Shown here piece after piece: positions 60,827 through 64,000 of a stretch of DNA of 64,000 nt (positions within the stretch are counted from its first letter, which is position 1; every line of letters begins with the position of its first letter). The translations under genes were made by a program, and so were the position numbers. Origin of the DNA: Bacteroidetes bacterium UBA2364. GTDB taxonomy: Bacteria; Bacteroidota; Rhodothermia; Rhodothermales; UBA2364. The stretch is from the NCBI GenBank assembly GCA_002344075.1, contig DDTM01000118.1:1-64000 (forward strand). Reading direction: 5' to 3'. The notes under the pieces were generated by a model. That model was given only the letters and a program-made list of their open reading frames with translations. It ran no database searches and was not told where the DNA came from.

Positions 60827-62746
60827 ATGCACTACCAGAAAAGACGTGGACGCCCCAGACGTATTTCTACAAGCAAAGACAAGCAACAACAAAAAACCGA
60901 AGTGTTTTATACTAAACCAATCGAAGAAGAAGTCATAGAAAAATCTCCTAAAGATATTATCCAATCTGCATTAATAAATGATAAAAGTATAGAGGATTTA
61001 CGATGCTTCTATAAAGACTATATTGTGCCGTATCTTGTTTCTGATGCTGGAAAAGAGGATTTAAATGTCTTGTTGAATCCGGCAAAAAATCATTCCAAGC
61101 AAGCATTGGCTGCGGCTATTGGCTTTATTTGGGGCAACCGAGAATCGTTCCTTCGTTTTTACAATACACTTCCCGAAGATGCAAAAACGATTATCTTTCA
61201 TATTATATACTTTGGCCCATTATATTCAAGAGATTTAGAAGAAGAATTTGGCATTACATTTTATCAGAATAATAAACAAAATTATTATTCACAAGTAAAA
61301 AAAGAATATCAAATATTCTGCAATAAAACGCATAGTATTAGTTCACATATTAATAATCATTTTATTGATCTTAATATAGAAATAAAAAAGATATTAAGAG
61401 AATGGTTAAAAGTTATTATACCTTTTAAGTTAACTGGTATTGCAAAACTGGAAGAATTAGAAAATTTGCAACGTTACGATACAGAATCTGATGGACATTC
61501 TCTTTTAAATATTGGTACTTTAGTCACTTATTTTCAGGAAATAGCTATTCTGAAAACTGCGACCAATAAAACACTGGTATCTACACTTAAAGAATTGAAA
61601 AAAATAGCAAAAATACAAGAATTATACAAAGATAGCAAAGGTTCCCGTTCTTTTATTATGACAAATTTGGTGACCGATCTATTTTCCATTTTAGACATAA
61701 AAGTTCCCAAAGGCGAACCTTTAGTCGTACTGAGAGATGTGTTAGATGTTTTGTTTACAATGCCAAGCCATGTATCAAAACAGATTTTTTCTTCTTATAT
61801 TTATAAGCCTAACTACAATTTATATTCCGACTCAATTCAACAACCTGTCTTGCAAGAGCTTAAGGAATTAATGCGTAAGCTGGATAAGAATATATGGTAC
61901 TCTCCATTAGATATTGCTAATTGGATGTATCATATGAACGATATTTTTTGTAGTTACATTCAATCATTTTCACTTTATAGCGTTTATCTGTATGTAGCCT
62001 GCTCAGAGAACAATAAAATTAGATTCATAGAAAAAAAAATTCATTCCTTACAAGCAATTGAGGTGGCAGCAGTGCCATTCATAAAGTCTTTCTTTGCCCT
62101 TATGGCTTGTTTAGGCTTGGTTGAGATTGCATATACAGAGCCTAAAAATGATAAATTTTGCATTCGAAATGAAAAGTATCTAACTCTTTTTGACGGCATT
62201 AAATATGTGCGACTAACTGATTTAGGTGTTTACTTCTTTGGCCAAGAAAACTCGTATGTGTATAAAAGAGTGATCGCTAGATCAGAAGAAATCAAGATAA
62301 CGTTGGATCCGGATTTTTTGATAATCTCTATTTCCAAACCAGATAGTATCAAAGAAGCGAATTTAAGCAGATTTGCCGAACAAGTTGCTACGTGTCGGTT
62401 TCGAGTAGATTTTCGGCGCTTCCTAAAGAACTGTACAACTCCTGAAGAAGCAAAGGGGCGGATAGAAGAATTTCAACGGATTGTGGATACACCCGTCTCC
62501 GAGTGGCCGCTGAATTGGATACAATTTATTGTAAATATTCAGAAAAGAATTCGTCCTATACGTGCTGTTGCATCTTATCAGGTCTTTAAATTGGATGATG
62601 ATCCGGATTTATTACAGTTATTCTTGACAGATCCTGTGCTGTCTAAACTTATTTTACGGGCAGAAAACCGTCATATAATGGTTGAACATGCCCATGTTTC
62701 CGAGTTGAAAGGTCGTCTTGGAGTACTGGGCTACTTAATGCCATAA
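60827..62746 (+). CDS. AT-hook protein with XPB/Ssl2-N-like C-terminal domain
   Basis: 639 residues, not matched to a named family. The N-terminus has a basic AT-hook-like KRRGRPRR (core RGRP at 7-10) suited to minor-groove binding. The middle is helical and very AT-rich in codons. The last 130 residues (SRFAEQVATCRFRVDFRRFL; FVVN-type IQFIVNIQKRIRPIRAVASY; YQVFKLDDDPDLLQLFL; then VSELKGRLGVLGYLMP) recall the Helicase_C_3/XPB-Ssl2 N-terminal domain of helicase-associated proteins. The resemblance is by eye and needs a profile search. It starts 11 bp after the SNF2 gene. The base composition differs sharply from both neighbours, which suggests relaxed constraint or horizontal origin. Confidence 0.65.
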   Translation: MHYQKRRGRPRRISTSKDKQQQKTEVFYTKPIEEEVIEKSPKDIIQSALINDKSIEDLRCFYKDYIVPYLVSDAGKEDLNVLLNPAKNHSKQALAAAIGFIWGNRESFLRFYNTLPEDAKTIIFHIIYFGPLYSRDLEEEFGITFYQNNKQNYYSQVKKEYQIFCNKTHSISSHINNHFIDLNIEIKKILREWLKVIIPFKLTGIAKLEELENLQRYDTESDGHSLLNIGTLVTYFQEIAILKTATNKTLVSTLKELKKIAKIQELYKDSKGSRSFIMTNLVTDLFSILDIKVPKGEPLVVLRDVLDVLFTMPSHVSKQIFSSYIYKPNYNLYSDSIQQPVLQELKELMRKLDKNIWYSPLDIANWMYHMNDIFCSYIQSFSLYSVYLYVACSENNKIRFIEKKIHSLQAIEVAAVPFIKSFFALMACLGLVEIAYTEPKNDKFCIRNEKYLTLFDGIKYVRLTDLGVYFFGQENSYVYKRVIARSEEIKITLDPDFLIISISKPDSIKEANLSRFAEQVATCRFRVDFRRFLKNCTTPEEAKGRIEEFQRIVDTPVSEWPLNWIQFIVNIQKRIRPIRAVASYQVFKLDDDPDLLQLFLTDPVLSKLILRAENRHIMVEHAHVSELKGRLGVLGYLMP

Positions 62747-62760
62747 TTGCGCTTTTATCC

Positions 62761-64000
62761 GTGACGCTTTTATCCAATCATACCTTTGTTGTATTTGACA
62801 CTGAAACGACTGGCATGAGGCCGGACGAAGACCGTGTGATCGAAATTGGGGCCATTAAATTGGTGAACGGGGTGGAGGTAGCCCGTTTTTCCCAATTAGT
62901 CAATCCAGGCAAATTTGTGCCCCGTTTTATTACCGAGATCACGGGCATTCATACTGCGATGTTGGTAAACATGCCGCCGCCAGAAGAAGCATTTATGGAT
63001 TTTCTGGCATTCGTGGGAGATGCGGTTTTGGTTGCTCATAACCTTTCTTTTGACGATGGATTTGTGTCGGCAGAATTGGAGCGGGCCGAATTGCCGGCTT
63101 TGGAACAAAAAAAGTTGTGTACGCTGCGGCTGGCACGTCGGTTGTTGCCACGTCTTCCCTCGCGTGGTTTAAAAAACTTGGCAAACCATTTTGGTATCCG
63201 CATTGTCAACCATCACCGAGCCACTGCGGATGCCGAAGCCACTGCAAAAATCTTTGTACAATTGGTGCGTACCCTCGAGACGGAATTCAATATCAGCACT
63301 ATTGAAGAAGCGATTCGCTTCCAATATAAATCCTATGCACAAACAAAGGGTGAACCCAAGCATATCCCTTTAATCCGAGAAAAAATCTTGCCTCAAATTC
63401 CCGATCTGCCCGGTGTTTACCGGATGTATGACCGGTCTAAGCGGCTGATTTATGTGGGGAAGGCAAGGCGTTTAAAGGATCGGGTAACTTCATACTTTCG
63501 GGCGATTGAGAATCATCCCCAAAAAACCCAAAATCTGGTTCGGGAAGTGAGGGATATTAAGTGGGATGTTTTGCCGTCGGAGTTGGATGCCTTGTTGTAT
63601 GAATCAAAACTCATCAAACAACATCTTCCCAAATTTAACCGTGCGTTGGTTCGTTACAAAAATACACCGTTTATCTGCCTCAACAGCCATCTTGCATTCC
63701 CAACGGTTGGATGGAAATATGTGGTACAGAATGATGGTGCCGAGTATTTTGGGCCTTTGGCGAACCGCGAACAAGCCGAGCAGACCTTAGAGTGGATTAA
63801 CCATCTCTTTCGTCTAAGGGAATGCGACGAAAGCACATTTAATCGGAAAATGGTCTGTATTTATCATGAAATGGGCCGTTGCGAAGCGCCATGTGCAAAA
63901 CCTGAAGCCAAAGTAGCATACGACGATCATGTGCAAATGGTGCGAAATTTTCTAATGGGTGAAAATGAAAGTGTTAGAATGGCATTGCAGCATAAAATGA
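62761..64000 (+). CDS. DEDDh exonuclease fused to a GIY-YIG nuclease domain (partial, runs off window)
   Basis: Open frame of 413 codons from the GTG at 62761 to the window end. Exonuclease domain: motif I VVFDTETTG, motif II AHNLSFDDGFV, motif III HHRATADAEATAKIF (DEDDh, like DnaQ). A GIY-YIG domain follows from about residue 210: LPGVYRMYDRSKRLIYVGKA with RRLKDRVTSYF, then a UvrC-type region with CIYHEMGRCEAPC. This matches the exonuclease/UvrC-N fusion proteins of many Bacteroidota and Actinobacteria. Internal ATGs would lose the catalytic DET. It begins 14 bp after the AT-hook gene. A DNA-repair role is likely; it may complement or compete with UvrABC. Confidence 0.9.
   Translation, partial: MTLLSNHTFVVFDTETTGMRPDEDRVIEIGAIKLVNGVEVARFSQLVNPGKFVPRFITEITGIHTAMLVNMPPPEEAFMDFLAFVGDAVLVAHNLSFDDGFVSAELERAELPALEQKKLCTLRLARRLLPRLPSRGLKNLANHFGIRIVNHHRATADAEATAKIFVQLVRTLETEFNISTIEEAIRFQYKSYAQTKGEPKHIPLIREKILPQIPDLPGVYRMYDRSKRLIYVGKARRLKDRVTSYFRAIENHPQKTQNLVREVRDIKWDVLPSELDALLYESKLIKQHLPKFNRALVRYKNTPFICLNSHLAFPTVGWKYVVQNDGAEYFGPLANREQAEQTLEWINHLFRLRECDESTFNRKMVCIYHEMGRCEAPCAKPEAKVAYDDHVQMVRNFLMGENESVRMALQHKM

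Noticed and set aside
1..64000. CRISPR array, complete insertion sequence or prophage
   Set aside because: No regularly spaced direct repeats, transposase or phage structural genes were seen on reading both strands.

Overview
The window looks like a chromosomal segment of a Bacteroidota/FCB-group bacterium, possibly a Rhodothermota relative; that assignment is inference. Supporting signs are secreted proteins with type IX (Por) C-terminal sorting domains (YPNPFNP-type), PorV/PorQ-like outer-membrane barrels, GWxTD and DUF4252-type proteins, a futalosine-type menaquinone gene (mqnA), few Shine-Dalgarno sequences, and promoter-like TTTG-N19-TAnnTTTG sites. A one-chain E2/E1 2-oxoglutarate dehydrogenase is present, an architecture best known from Actinobacteria. 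Base composition is moderate through most of the window. It is clearly AT-richer at the left edge (1-600) and in the gene at 60827-62746.

Layout. 1-570: remnant of a thioredoxin-like gene with an in-frame stop. 762-10000 (minus): two tandem MFS transporters, proB-proA, an OmpA-like lipoprotein with a membrane partner, a lipid kinase and DAHP synthase. 10269-13700: GH38 alpha-mannosidase with an unusual helical insertion. 13850-17603: acyl-ACP thioesterase, tRNA-Gly, two PorV/PorQ-like barrels and a GNAT acetyltransferase. 18080-19044: a frameshifted type IX cargo gene. 19621-20719: tRNA-Arg and a GntR-type regulator. 20725-34577: a long minus-strand run with a 7TM-HD phosphodiesterase, Na+/solute symporter, glycosyltransferase-like protein, YyaL-like thioredoxin-fold protein, purK, GWxTD protein, tyrS, smpB and mqnA. 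34877-37847: GNAT and GH2 beta-mannosidase. 38177-46641: beta-lactamase-fold hydrolase, M28 peptidase, DUF3365 haem lipoprotein, an intact type IX cargo protein, DUF697/SHOCT protein, KDPG-type aldolase, EamA exporter, small lipoprotein and FAH-family hydrolase. 46781-47404: rplU-rpmA. 47738-50981 (minus): ECF sigma, anti-sigma-like protein and two DUF4252-like proteins, one with four 20-residue Cys/acidic repeats. 51162-57749: vWA lipoprotein, fused 2-oxoglutarate dehydrogenase, outer-membrane barrel, TMEM220-like protein, rpsU. 57978-64000: SNF2 ATPase, an AT-hook protein with an XPB/Ssl2-N-like tail, and a DEDDh exonuclease/GIY-YIG nuclease cut by the window edge.

How genes may work together. 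proBA make proline from glutamate. GH38 and GH2 could together degrade mannose-containing glycans. The ECF sigma, anti-sigma and two DUF4252 exports look like one envelope-response operon. The SNF2 ATPase, AT-hook protein and nuclease form a compact same-strand DNA-transaction module and are the best candidate here for an undescribed system. Two copies of a degenerate element of about 137 bp sit in tail-to-tail gene gaps 47 kb apart. No CRISPR array, complete insertion sequence or prophage was seen.
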